Source: Corticium candelabrum
Lineage: Eukaryota; Porifera; Homoscleromorpha; Homosclerophorida; Plakinidae
Direction: 5' to 3'
Assembly (NCBI RefSeq): GCF_963422355.1
Contig: NC_085093.1
Location: 6,548,987 to 6,612,986, forward strand
Length of the DNA: 64,000 nucleotides
Positions 27,802 to 42,472 of the stretch are shown here, piece by piece (positions within the stretch are counted from its first letter, which is position 1; each line of letters opens with the position of its first letter). The notes beneath the pieces are model-generated. The model searched no databases. It saw only the letters and a program-made list of their open reading frames with translations, and was not told the origin of the DNA. Position numbers and translations under genes: made by a program.

Positions 27802-28996
27802 TAGCCTCGCAAGCCAGGCTCTTCCGCGCAGCCGCTGAGCTAACCGCACGTGAATCACACGAGGAGGAGGAGCTTTTACCGGAATTGCTCCAGCGCGAGA
27901 AGAGCCTGGTCGCTTTCGAGAACGTCATAGTGACGTGCGACCCCCGATCCGGTTTCATGGCTTTATAAAGCTAATTCGATTAGGTAAGCATGTAGGTATG
28001 AAAGTTGAGAACACGCGACATCGCTTCACGCACTTGCTTGTTTTGCACGAAGTACGTAGTTGACATCATCGTTCGCTTCTAGTACGTATGTAGACAGCTC
28101 AGCCATGTAATATTCTGCAGTGTCACGACTCCTTTTCAGCATTCAGTTTCGCCAACAGCACACCGCCGAATCTAGATGTGCAGCGCTGTAGTTTGAGAAA
28201 TGAACTCATTGTACGCGGTTAGTGTATGTAGCAGTCAGAGTCCATGCATTGAAACAAGTCGTACGTAGTACACGTGCAACTACGAGTCAACTCTACACTT
28301 CCTGAACATGGTAGGTCCACTTCACTGCTGTTTTCCCATGCCTAGATGTTTCCAGTTCACCGTGAGGAGAGCCAATATCGTACAAAAGTGCTGCTTGATG
28401 AGTCGAAAGTACCGTCACATATGCTGCGTTAGCAATACACGCCAATCTGATCATGAAGTGGAGAGGTCAACAAGCTCTAGGCCACTGTTTTCATGAACCG
28501 TTGAGTGAAACTGGGCCAGCAGTTCTCACACCATTTCCCCCACAGACTATAGATGTCAGAGTAGACGCGCATGAGTGGTGAACAGTTCTACGTCGGTTTC
28601 AATTCGCGCAAACCTGCAGATGAGTTCAGTAGAAAGAAACATTGCTGGAGAGTGTAGGTTCGGTGGACCAGTCCCATATAGGCCATTCCTACGCTCGTTA
28701 TTCACCAGCACTTTGTCCATCGACAGCTTCACTGGATTTCGTGTTCACGTGCTCTCCGCAGGGCTAGCTGTCTGCTTTATGTATCAGCGCAATTACATTA
28801 ACGAGCTCTTTAGGAAATCGAATTAGCCTTATGCAAGCTATGAAACCGGATCGGGGTCGCACGTCACTATGACGTTCTCGAAAGCGACCAGGCTCTTCTC
28901 GCGCTGGAGCAATTTCGGTAAAAGCGCCTCCTCCTCGTGTGATTCACGTGCGGTTAGCTCAGCGACTGCGCGGAAGAGCCTGGCTTGCGAGGCTAG
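27802..28996. mobile_element. Composite fold-back structure with about 157-bp inverted arms
   Basis: The left arm (27802-27958) and right arm (28842-28996) are inverted copies at roughly 95% identity by eye. Both run from GCCTCGCAAGCCAGGCTCTT to the GATCCGGTTTCAT side. Each arm also contains its own short inverted ends (CCAGGCTCTTC near the start, GAAGAGCCTGG near the end), so each may be a MITE of about 115 bp. The 880-bp spacer has no recognised gene. Identical open frames in both arms (ELTARESHEEE) probably follow from repeat identity rather than coding. Confidence 0.65.
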
Positions 28997-31460
<2,464 letters not shown>

Positions 31461-32510
31461 TGGATTGCGTTTGGGGCAGTTGGAGTCTCTGTAGTGTTGA
31501 ATGTGGAAATGGCACTAGAACTCGTCAGATTAGTCAAGCAGCTACAATGAGTGGTCAGATGTGTACTGGACCATCAACTGAGATCTGCATAGTCACATCT
31601 TGTATGATAGACTGTTATGGTGGAAGTCACACTTATTGTTTATGCAGAATGTTTATATGATGTAGGTAAGACAACCAATCTGTCTGCCTCTCTTGGAGCG
31701 ACAGTGACCATGAGTTCAGTCTTCAGTTCTACCTTTGTTGCTACAAAAGCTATAGATGGCAATCCAAAAGATGTTGTTGGCCAGACACTCCTTGGTACTG
31801 ATTGTGCTGCCACGAAAAACTCTGTGAATCCTTGGCTTCGAGTTGACTTGCAAAAGCAATATCTTGTGTCACGTGATCGAGCTATCTTTCTAGAAGAGAG
31901 AGGTGAAAATGTGTATGTCCATGTTGGTAACAACTTAGCAAACAATGGAAATGACAACTACAATTGTGGAAAGGCTCCCTATGACAGCTCTAATAGCCTG
32001 GCTGCAATATGGCGAGATGTTAGTTGCAGTCCACCAGTTTGGGGAAGATACATTAATTTACAGAGAATAGTGACAAATCAGGTTCTTCAAGTATGTGAGG
32101 TGGCTTTCAACTATGGTTAGATGATGTTGTGGTGTTGGTAGGTGTTGAATGAAGAGTAGAATGTCTTGTTGTTGTTGTAGAGTTGGAGATTGCTATTCTA
32201 GACAATGATACGCATATAGAGGGAACAAGAGTGGTAGTTGATGAGAATCAAGATTACTCTAATCCTATTGATTGTGGTGTCAGTCTTCATGTGACCAACT
32301 TTAATGCTCTCTTGCAATGGAAACACAACACAACCAATGATATACCATCTTCTAGTGGACAGAATGCTGGTGTATATCAAGTGTATGAGAATGGTGTACA
32401 GCGACTGTACATCAAGTTAGCTAGTGTTTTCGACAATGGACTCTATACATGTCAATATACTGCAGCTAATGGCTCTATAGTGTCAAAGTCATTTACACTG
32501 AGCGTTCGTG
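31461..32510 (+). CDS. Module A: TSP1, fucolectin-type and Ig exons
   Basis: Three exons, all phase 1-1. Exon 31461-31619 (159 nt) is a thrombospondin type 1 repeat (VWGSWSLCSVECGNGTRTR, with the WxxW and CSVxCGxG signature). Exon 31666-32115 (450 nt) is a fucolectin/tachylectin-type F5/8-like lectin domain (KAIDGNP-like start, PWLRVDLQKQY, VHVGNN, WGRYINLQRI, LQVCEV). Exon 32181-32510 (330 nt) is an immunoglobulin-like domain with DCGVSL, LLQWKH and the Y-x-C strand NGLYTCQYTA. Introns are 46 and 65 nt. Stops occur if the TSP1 frame is read through, which supports the splice at 31620. Symmetric phase lets the modules be duplicated or skipped without frame loss. It is an extracellular recognition module by family knowledge; the ligand is unknown. 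The fucolectin exon reads RDRAIF here where B and C have RVRAIF. Confidence 0.85.
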
Positions 32511-33534
32511 GTGAGATGCATACATATATAATACTGTATATATGATATTATATGTACATGTACTTATATCTATAACTATCTAGATTTAAATATACGCAAG
32601 TTCCATAGGAACTATAGCTGTTAACTACAACTACTCAACTTGTTCAAAACCATCCTGCATTATTCTAGTATCATGTAGCCAAACCTAGTGTGGAAAATAC
32701 GGAATTATTTTGGCTGGAACAAACTGAGCCTTGGTAGAACATTCATTTATGGATGGTGATTTTGAAACTTCACACTATCATTTACTTTTAGATGTGGACG
32801 TTCTGTCCCAACATGTCCAAAAGTGGTGTAGTATTTGATTGGACAAAACATGTTTGGAGGGATATTGTCCACAATATGTGACTGCTATTTTCTACACTGC
32901 AAACCCTGTTCTTCCCTCATACTTTTGGCAAGAAAGGGTATGGGGAAGTGCTTTGATGTAGCTGTTCTCTCGCTCTTATTATCACAGACCATTACAATGG
33001 GGTAAAGAGATGTCTAACTGGTCTCTGGTGGGCTATTGTTCACTTGAAAATGTGCATGTCACATGTAATGTGTTTTACCAATTCGCAAACAGAGGCAATA
33101 CATTCATAGATTGCACTTGTCTGGAAAAAGGACAAGTAGATGTTGCTCTAAAACTGCTGTTAGCAAAGTGTGATCAACATATAACTCAACATGTACAGGA
33201 GCAATCACGTACATCACCGGATGTATATGAGAGTGGCAGAACAACTACATCACTGGAATTTCCCTCGACCCAATATGAGGGCAGGGAAGGGTCTGGCTAT
33301 GCAAGACTAGCATTAGACTGCCAAAGATAAAACTGACGATAGGTCATGCAGAGAAATGCTACTCGTTGATGAACACTTTCTTGCCCTAATCTTCAGTGTT
33401 TTCACACTTTGAGCACACCAAGTTCCAAAAGTTTCTACAACCAAGGAATACAAGAGAGCGCTACAATGTCGTGCAATTTTTTATTCTCACCACTGATTGT
33501 CGCTGAGCCTGCATGGTTGGAGACATGACGTGAG

Positions 33535-33535
<1 letters not shown>

Positions 33536-33617
<82 letters not shown>
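33536..33617. repeat. (TG)n microsatellite
   Basis: A pure TG tract. The matching place in duplicon B has a (TA)n tract (37809-37895) and in duplicon C only TGTGTGTCTAAG. Confidence 0.95.
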
Positions 33618-33619
<2 letters not shown>

Positions 33620-34169
33620 TAAGAGTGATGAAACGAGTTGCATATACAGTAGATTGATCAAGGTAAACTGGTTTTCCATGGGCAAACTCAAGACTGTATA
33701 CATTGCCTCGCCTGTTAGTAGAATGAGAAAACACGTTTGTTCGGATCAGTTTCAGTGCTTTCATTCATTAACAGTGAATATACGATGAACTCTTGTGGTG
33801 ACACGGTTAGGCTGACATTTGGGTGAATGTCCGTAACCATGACCACACATGTGGAGCTGAAATTGATTTGAGTCTTGCTTGACCCATGAAGTTGGAAGTG
33901 GCTATGAGATATTCTTGTAGTGAAGCATCAAGAACAAGCTGGATAGTGTGCTGTGTGGCTGTTTGTAAATCACACTACTTTTCTGGTGGAAGAACAGATA
34001 GCAAGAAGTCATGAGATTGAATTTTCCCAGAAAAAGCTACACTTGTTCAAGATTACCTTTGAGACATTGGAATGAACTTGCGCGATCAGCACAACTTATA
34101 GAAGTAGACTGAAGTAAACATAGACGTAAGAGTTGGATTAGCAAGTAATTTGTTTATGATCTGGCAAGT

Positions 34170-34331
<162 letters not shown>

Positions 34332-35020
34332 ACTGGGAGTGCAGATATTTCTGCTACATGCAAATACCAAAAGTTGTTTCTGTAATTATATCCTTCCTTG
34401 ATCAGTTTCAGGTACCATGCCTTGAGCTGTGGAAATAATTCCTTGTGGACAAAATGACATGACAGTTTGAAGGATATAATCTGGCATACTGTCTAGACTG
34501 ACGAGTAAAACAGAATGCAGAATGTATATTGTTGAATATAGAGAATATAGAAGGAGTTTATGGATCTGATCTGATCTAAAGTAGAAAAGATATTTTCTGG
34601 AGAGGAACATCATACAAACGTTTAATATGAAAACACTAGTTATTATATTGATATTATATGAGTACTTCAAGCAAGGCAGATGCAATACCATGGTGCTATT
34701 GAAACCTAGTTCAGATCTTTGCCTGCAATGGAAATATATCTACTAAATAGAGAAGCCAGTCTGGCTGTTTGTCCGTTTGAGGTAAAAGACAATTAGGACG
34801 AACTGACCAGCTCAATTAAAAATATATCGCATTACTTGTACATGATGATATAATTAGAAGAGATTTTTGGAATATCAGTTTGTACAGTTGAAGCAAGGTT
34901 CACAAACTTCACAATTACACTATATGGAATGTAGTCATATATTCTTATAAAACATTAGATTTGTGACATTTTAATTTGACTGCATGATTCAGCAGATTAG
35001 ACTACTGTCTGAGATGAAAT

Positions 35021-35486
35021 GTTGGCGGGGAATTTACTTTGGCAGATTGCCAGATTTTTCAGTGAGTGCTAATGTAAAATTCACCATTTAATAATTTGGT
35101 CACTGAGATGGGATATGTTAATATCATCTCCCACGTGGTTCAGGCATCTAATGGCAATGTGGCAGTACGTCATGCTGATGACCACAAGATGGCATCCTGC
35201 TTGTCATCTGTTGTGCATATACCCTGTATAGCAAGGTGGTTAAACATGAGAATTATTCCATGAAGCTATCGTTGGAAATCAGTAAGCAATGGAAATCTAA
35301 GGCTTCGAAATGCATGCTGTCATCACAAACTCCTTCATGACGCGGACACTTACTTATTCACTAGTGGATGGGGAATATCATACGTCTGGCGTTATCTAAC
35401 AACGATGTCCAACCGCCAAATAAAGTTTGCCAATATGGTTTTCCGTCAATTTCTTAGCAAACCGTCAAAATATATTCCTGCCAATG
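35021..35486. repeat. Fold-back element (TTGGCGGG ends), duplicon A
   Basis: It begins GTTGGCGGGGAATTTACTTT and ends with the inverted counterpart (CGCCAAATAAAGTTTGCCAA ... ATATTCCTGCCAA). The sister copy is at 41712-42176, so insertion came before the duplication. Confidence 0.65.
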
Positions 35487-35780
35487 TTTCATCTTATATG
35501 GTATGCTAAGACGTACTTGAAATGTGTATGACTATGTTTTACTATTACACATGTACACTACAACGAACTTACGTGAAAACGTGTTGATAAAGCTCAATAT
35601 CTTTTGTAAATAATGGCAAATTCTTATGTAATGTTGCCATTTGCATTTATGTTTCTGTAGAACAAATGACACTTGTACAATACTTGAATATCTATAATTT
35701 GTTAAAACTTAGAAACATTGGTAATTAATAAGAGCACTAAATGTGTGCATTCTATTGACTGTCTACTATTGTGTTTTCAG

Positions 35781-36840
35781 TGGATTGCGTTTGGGGTAGT
35801 TGGACTCCATGTAGTGTTGAATGTGGAAATGGCACTAGAGCTCGTCAGATTAGTCAAGCGGCTACAATGAGTGGTCAGAATTGTACAGGACCATCAACTG
35901 AGATCTGCATAGTCACATCTTGTATGATAGATTGTTATGGTGGAAGTCACACTTGTTGCTTTATAGACGATGTTTATGTGATGTAGGTATGGCAAGTAAT
36001 CTGTCTGCCTCTCTTGGAGCGACAGTAACCATGAGTTCAATCTTCAGTTCTACCTTTGTTGCTACAAAGGCTATAGATGGCAATCCAAAAGATGTTGTTG
36101 GTCAGACACTTGTTGGTACTGATTGCGCTGCCACGAAAAACTCTGTGAATCCTTGGCTTCGAGTTGACTTGCGAAAGCAATACCTTGTGTCACGAGTTCG
36201 AGCTATCTTTCTAGAAGAGAGAGGTGAAAATGTGTATGTTCATGTTGGTAACAGCTTAACAAACGATGGGAATGACAACTACAATTGTGGAAAGGCTCCC
36301 TATGACAGTTCTAATAGCTTGGCTGCAATATGGCGAGATGTTAGTTGCAGTCCACCGGTTTGGGGAAGATACATTAATTTACAGAGAATAGTGACAAATC
36401 AGGTTCTTCAAGTATGTGAGGTGGCTTTCAACTATGGTTAGATGATGTTGTGGTGTAGGTAGATGTTGAATGAAGAGTAGAAAGTCTTGTTGTTGTTGTT
36501 GTTGTTGTAGAGTTGGAGATTGCTATTCTAGACAATGATACGCATATAGAGGGAACAAGAGTGGTAGTTGATGAGAATCAAGATTACTCTAATCCTATTG
36601 ATTGTGGTGTCAGTCTTCATGTGACCAACTTCAATGCTCTCTTGCAATGGAAACACAACACAACCAATGATATAGCATCTTCTAGTGGACAGAATGCTGG
36701 TGTATATCAAGTGTATGAGAATGGTGTACAGCGACTGTACATCAAGTTAGCTAGTGTTTTCGACAATGGACTCTATACATGTCAATATACTGCAGCTAAT
36801 GGCTCTATAATGTCAAAGTCATTTACACTGATTGTTCGTG
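35781..36840 (+). CDS. Module B: TSP1, fucolectin-type and Ig exons
   Basis: Exons 35781-35939, 35987-36436 and 36511-36840 have the same lengths (159, 450, 330 nt) and phases as module A. The TSP1 exon reads VWGSWTPCSVECGNGTRARQ. The fucolectin exon keeps NPWLRVDL and GRYINLQRI. The Ig exon has MSKSFTLIV in place of VSKSFTLSV. Divergence from A and C is slight, and most differences are single substitutions, so the duplication is fairly recent or homogenised. The intron before the Ig exon ends in a GTT trinucleotide run, longer than in A. Confidence 0.85.
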
Positions 36841-37805
36841 GTGAGACACATACATATATAGTACTGTATATATGATTTTATATATTCGTGTACATATATC
36901 TATAACTATCTAGATTTAGATATTATTAATTGAATTTGATATTACACAAGCTCCATAGGGACTTGCTGTTAACTACAACTACTCAACTTATTCAAACCAT
37001 CGTGGCAAACCCAGTGTGGAAAATAGGGAATTGTTTTGGCTGGGACAAACTGAGCCTTGGTTGGACATTCATTTATGTATTGTAATTTTGAAACTTTACA
37101 CTATCATTTACGTGTAGACATGACGTACTGTCCCAACACTTTCAACACTGGCGTAGTATTTGATTGGACAAACAACACACTTGGTTGGACATTTGTCCGA
37201 TGTCTGACCTCTATTTTTTACATTGCAAACCCTTTCCTTCGCTCATACTTCTAGGAAGAAAGGGTCTGTGGAAGTGCTTCGATGTAGTTGTTCTCTTGCT
37301 CTTTTTATCACAAAGCATTCCAATGGGGTAAACAGATATCTAACTGGTCTCTTGTGGGTTATCAATAGTTATTGTTTACTTGACAATGTTCATGTCACAT
37401 GATGTGCTGTGTTTTATTAATTCGCAAGCAGAGGCAATACATTCATAGTTTGCACTTGTCTGGATATAGGACAAGTAGATGTTGCTCTAAAACTGCTATT
37501 AGCAAGTGTCAATATCAGGGCACGGAAGGGTTTGGCTATGTGAGACCAACATTATACAGCCAAAGACAAACTGACAATAGGTCATGCAGAGAAATGCTAC
37601 TCATTGCTGAACACTTTCTTGCTCTAATCTTCAGTGTTTTCACGCTTTGAGCACACCAAATTCCAAAAGTTTCTACAACCAAGGAATACAAGAGAGTGCT
37701 ACAATGTTGTGCAAATTTTAATTCTCACCACCGATTGCCACTGAGCCTGCATGGTTGGAGAAATGACTTGAGACTGTGTGTGTGTATAAGAGTGATGAAA
37801 CGAGT

Positions 37806-37808
<3 letters not shown>

Positions 37809-37895
<87 letters not shown>
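37809..37895. repeat. (TA)n microsatellite
   Basis: A pure AT/TA tract of about 87 bp in duplicon B. Confidence 0.97.
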
Positions 37896-37898
<3 letters not shown>

Positions 37899-38421
37899 TA
37901 GATAGATTAAGGTAAACTGGTTTTGCAAGGCAAACTCGAGATTGTATACATTGCCTCGCCTTTTAATAGAATGAGAAAAACATGTTTGTTCGGATCGGTT
38001 CCAGTGCTTTCATTTATTGACAGTGAACATACCGTCAACTCTTGTTGTGACAATGTTAGACTGACATTTGGGTGATTGTCCGTAATCACAATCACAAATG
38101 TGGAGCTGAAATTGATTTGAGTCTTGCTTGACCCCTGAAGTTGGAAGTTGCTGTGAGATATTCCTATCGTGAAGCATGAAGAACAAGCTGGATAGTGTGC
38201 TGTGTGCATTGCTGTTTGTAAATCACACTACTTTTCCGATGAAAGAACAGATAGCTAGTAGTCATGAGATTTAATTTCCCCAGAAAAAGCCACACTTGTT
38301 CAAGATTACCTTTGAGACATTGGAATGAACTTGCCCCATCAGCACAACTTATAAAAGTAGACTGAATTAAACATAGACATAAGAGTTGGATTAGCAAGTA
38401 ATTGGTTTATAATCTGGCAAG

Positions 38422-38432
38422 TATATATATAC

Positions 38433-38503
<71 letters not shown>

Positions 38504-38512
38504 TTTTATATA
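38422..38512. repeat. (TA)n plus T-run at the retroelement 3' flank
   Basis: TA repeats are followed by a run of T (38497-38507). On the minus strand this reads as a short A-run after the element's 3' end, then (TA)n, as expected of a retroelement inserted in a TA tract. Confidence 0.9.
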
Positions 38513-38538
38513 TATATATTTATTTATTTCTTACACAC

Positions 38539-40833
38539 CTACTCACATACAGGGAAGTCCCAACTAAGGACTTCAGCTACTTCCGCAAGTATGCGGCTAG
38601 ATATCATTCTAGCGTTATAAATCCATAATCTAACAGAAAGCTGCTCTAGCAAATTCTTTAAAGCCTTCCAGAAGGGAACAGCTAACACAGCACATACTTT
38701 TGAGGATATAGACTTCAAAGTCTCTAGACTGTCTGGTGACCAAAGGCCAAGTGTTTCAACTACCAACGGATAAAATGTACCACCAGTCAAAGATACTCTT
38801 GCATGGTGACGATCATCCTTGCCCATTTCTGCTGCTTCTGCAACAACTCCTGATGTTTCAGCAACTCGAGCAATGTAAGATGGTTGCAACGTGTTTCTTA
38901 CAGTGATGTCAAAATATCCAGGCCGTCCATTCAAGAAATTCGGATGGAAGACATCACCTGGGCGGCATTTGGATTGACCCGAGCTTCTCTGTTCTTTCAC
39001 AACTTGTTTGGAATCAATGAGGAGTGATTGCCAAATAGACTCACATAAAGCATTATGTCGATTCAGACGATGTGGACCATGACCACACCCAACAAGATGA
39101 TCTCCATATGGGTCAAGTGGATGACCACATATACATCTGATGCTGTTTGGTGGGAACGGAAACACAGGTAGACCCAACCAGTATCTTGCTGCTACAACAA
39201 ACTCATGGGGTGACATGGTGAGGCCTAAGTTACGGTTTGGAGTTGCCCGCAACCATGCACCAGTATGAGGAGATGATAATGTCTTCAAGCGAGCCCTATC
39301 TCTGAGACTCACTGAATTGAGTAGGTTGGAAAATGAGATGTCATCTAGTTGAATTTGAATCTGATGTTGTGTAGCTGTCACCAAATCTAATGAAGGTGAA
39401 TCCTTTCTTGAAAGTAGGTTATGCACGATTCCTCGTGCTTCGTCTTCTCCAGGCAAGGGTTTGATCAAAGTGAGAAGAGAAGGATGGTTACGTTTCAGTA
39501 AGCAATTAACTAACTTTCGATTTGAGTTACAGCTGCCAAGAAAAGCGGAAGGTGAAGTAGATAAGGCCTCCCGGATACCCATACCTCCTTTTCCAATTGG
39601 CAATACTGCTTGTGACCATGCAAAGTCAGAAATTGAAGATCTTGTGATACGGCTGAGAGATCGGCGTAACCCTTCATCGAAAATAGACAATGTGCTCGTA
39701 GCAACCCCAGGTCTCACAGATCGTAGCAAATGGTTGATTTTACATATGGACAGGCAACTTCTCAACAACTGAAGTTCCACTTGTGGATTTTCAAGATCAG
39801 AGAGATGAGATTGGGTATTTGCTACTTGATCGACTCGCTTCTTGAAACAATTAGTGAAGAAATCCGATGAACCAAACACAGGAGAACCAAGCAATTCCAT
39901 TCCATCTGACAACCGGTGTACTTCTGGTGGAAATTCTGGATGTGTTCGATCTCCTGAAGGCCAAAACACTTCACACTTTGATAAATTGACATGAAGGCCC
40001 AGGGAAGGACCTTTCTCTATGATGAAGTTTATTAACTTTGAGACAGATTTCCGTGTGCCAGCAAAAGTACCATCGTCAAGGTACCACAAATTTAGGTCTA
40101 AGCCAGGCACTTCTCCAACTTCATCCATTAGTTCTAGGACGACTAAGGAGAACAGCAGTGGTCCCAGTGGATCGCCTTGTTGGACTCCTGCTGTAGATGT
40201 AAGGTGATGATAGCCAAAGCGCAACTCAGCAGCACAGTGATAGCACCACTGTACCCAAGCTACCAATTCAGGAAATTCACTGCCAAGTCTCTTCAGGAAT
40301 GAATTGCGATGGCATTCATTGAACGCATTCTTCATGTCCAGTTTGAAACAGCACAGGTCATGTCTAGCACTGTTCTCTTCAATGTATGACCTTAGAGAAT
40401 GAACACTTGCCTCTAAACCTCCTCGTATTCCAACACCTACCTGACCATATGGTAAGAAGACGTCCGGTAAGCGAGGTTTTATAGCAGAACAGCAAAGACG
40501 GCTAGCCAAACGACGCAACACTTCCCCAACAGCAATGGGCCGAATGCCGCCAGCCTTCTTTTGGAGAGCAGTCAAAGGGGCACCAGACAGGAAGGGAGAA
40601 ATGTTGCGATCAAGTTTTCCAGACAACAAGAGACACATCAATCGTGTTAGGTTTTCTAAACAGGACTGCGCTTCTGGAACATTGCAACCTCGTATAGCAT
40701 CAATTAAGTGTTGTGCTCGAAGATGAGAATAACCGGGACTTGAGCCATTGGGAAATGCTTCCAATGCAGAAATAACCTCCTGAGAGTCCACAACTAGTGA
40801 AGGTGGGACTTCCTCTAGCCAAGCAGGAAGATC

Positions 40834-40891
<58 letters not shown>

Positions 40892-40938
40892 AGTAGCCAA
40901 GACTCCTTAGTTGTGTAGGCAAGGTTGATTGAAGCCAT
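38539..40938 (-). mobile_element. Retroelement ORF: reverse transcriptase plus REL-type endonuclease-like C-terminus, 799 codons
   Basis: One uninterrupted minus-strand frame. Visible RT blocks are FPNGSSPGYSHLRAQHL, GGIRPIAVGEVLRRLASR, motif A FKLDMKNAFNE, GVQQGDPLGPLLFS, and the catalytic LWYLDDGTFAG (about residue 285). The C-terminal part has CICGHPLDPYGDHLVGC and RHNAL (about 600-625), then RPGDVFHP and FDITVRN (about 655-675), and PLVVETLGLWSP. The RPGD...FDITV pair resembles a PD-(D/E)xK nuclease core, as in non-LTR elements with restriction-like endonucleases; subfamily is uncertain. A (TA)n tract at 40833-40885 is translated as a Tyr-Ile run near the N-terminus, and the usual N-terminal DNA-binding fingers are absent, so the copy is probably 5'-truncated in a TA repeat. 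It inserted into duplicon B. Confidence 0.85.
40833..40885. repeat. (TA)n at the retroelement 5' side
   Basis: A TA tract of about 50 bp. It is in frame with the retroelement ORF and probably marks the 5' junction rather than true protein. Confidence 0.9.
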
Positions 40939-41711
40939 GAGTGGCCAGGAATCATGAATGAGATATCAGTTCCAAGCACATGCTTGAATCAAAATGACGA
41001 AACATGTGTTCATCACATCACTTAATATTTGGCAGGGAGTGTAGATATTTTTGCCGCATGCAATACCAAAAGTTGTTTCTGTGATTATATCCTTCCTTCA
41101 TCAGTTTTGGTACCACGTCTTAAGCTGTGGAAATAGTTCCTTGTGGACGAAATGACATGACAGTTTGAAGGATATTATCTTGCATGCCGTCCACTCTGAC
41201 AAGTAAAAAAGAACGGAGAATATATGGTGTTCAATACAGAGAATATAGAATGAGTTTATGGATATGATCTGATCTAAATTAGAAAAGATATTTTCTGGAG
41301 AGGAACATCATACAAACGTTTAATATGAAAACACTAGCTTATATTGATATTATATGAGGACTTCAAGGTAGGTGCAATACCATGGTGCTATTGAAACCTA
41401 TTTCAGATCTTTGTCTGCAATGGAAATATATCCACTAAATAGAGAAGCCAGTCTGGGTGTTGTCCGTTTGAGGTAAAAGACAATTAGGACGGACTGACCA
41501 GCTCAATTAAAAATATATCGCATTATTTGTACATGATTATATAATTAGAAGAGATTTTTGGAATATCAGTTTGTACAGTTGAACAAGGTTCACAAAACCT
41601 CACAATTACACTATGTGGAATGTAGTCATATATTCTTATAATAACATTAGACATGTGACATTTTAATTTGACTGCATGATTCAGCAGATTTGACTATCGT
41701 CTGAGATGAAT

Positions 41712-42176
41712 TGTTGGCGGGGAATTTATTTTGGTGAATTGCCAGATTTTTCAGTGGGTGCTAATATAGAATTCGTCATTAATTTGGTCACTGAGATGGG
41801 ATATGTTGACATCATCTCCCACGTTGTTCAGGCATCTAATGGCGATGTGGCAGTACGTCATGCGAATGAGACGACAAGATGGCATCCTGCTTGCCATCTG
41901 TTGTGCATACCCTGTATAGCAAGGAGGTTAAACATGAGAATTATTCTGTGAAGCTATCGTTGGAAATCAGTAAGCAATGGAAATTTGAGGACTTTGAATG
42001 CATGCTGTCAATCGCAAACTCCTCCATGACGGGGGGGCAGTTACTTATTAACTAGTGGGTGGGGAATATCATACATCTCTAGCATTATCTAGCAACTATG
42101 TCCAACCGCCAAATAAAGTTCGCCAAATTACTTTTCCCTCAATTTCTTAGCAAACTGCCAAATATATTCCCGCCAT
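41712..42176. repeat. Fold-back element (TTGGCGGG ends), duplicon B
   Basis: Sister of the 35021-35486 element, with the same inverted ends (TTGGCGGGGAATTTATTTTG and TATTCCCGCCA). The 81-codon open frame across its left part is not preserved in the sister copy, so it is not coding. Confidence 0.65.
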
Positions 42177-42472
42177 TGTTTCATTTTATATGATATGCTA
42201 AGATGTACTTGAAATACGTGTGACTATGTTTTGCTATTACACATGTACAGTACAACAAACTTACATGAAAACGTGTTGATAAAGCTCAATATCTTTTGTA
42301 AATAATAACAAATTCTTATGTAATGTTGCCATTTGCATTTATGTTTCTGTAGAACAAATGATACTTGTACAATACTTGAATATCTATAATTTTTTAAAAC
42401 TTAGAAACATTGCTAATTAATAAGAGCACTAAATGTGTGAATTCTATTGACTGTCTACTATTGTGTTTCCAG

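Larger units (their letters stand above)
36841..42472. repeat. Non-coding part of duplicon B, split by a retroelement
   Basis: 36841-38420 matches the left part of the A spacer and 41033-42472 matches its right part (from GGGAGTGTAGATATTT onward). The sequence between is (TA)n, the retroelement ORF, (TA)n and about 150 bp not present in A. A-to-B module spacing is 4320 bp and B-to-C 6692 bp; the insertion accounts for the difference. Confidence 0.75.

Noticed and set aside
33010..33330. 106-codon frame between modules A and B
   Set aside because: The equivalent regions after modules B and C do not keep the frame, so it is probably chance in a duplicated spacer.
41706..41951. 81-codon coding frame
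   Set aside because: The frame is broken in the sister duplicon and lies inside a fold-back element.
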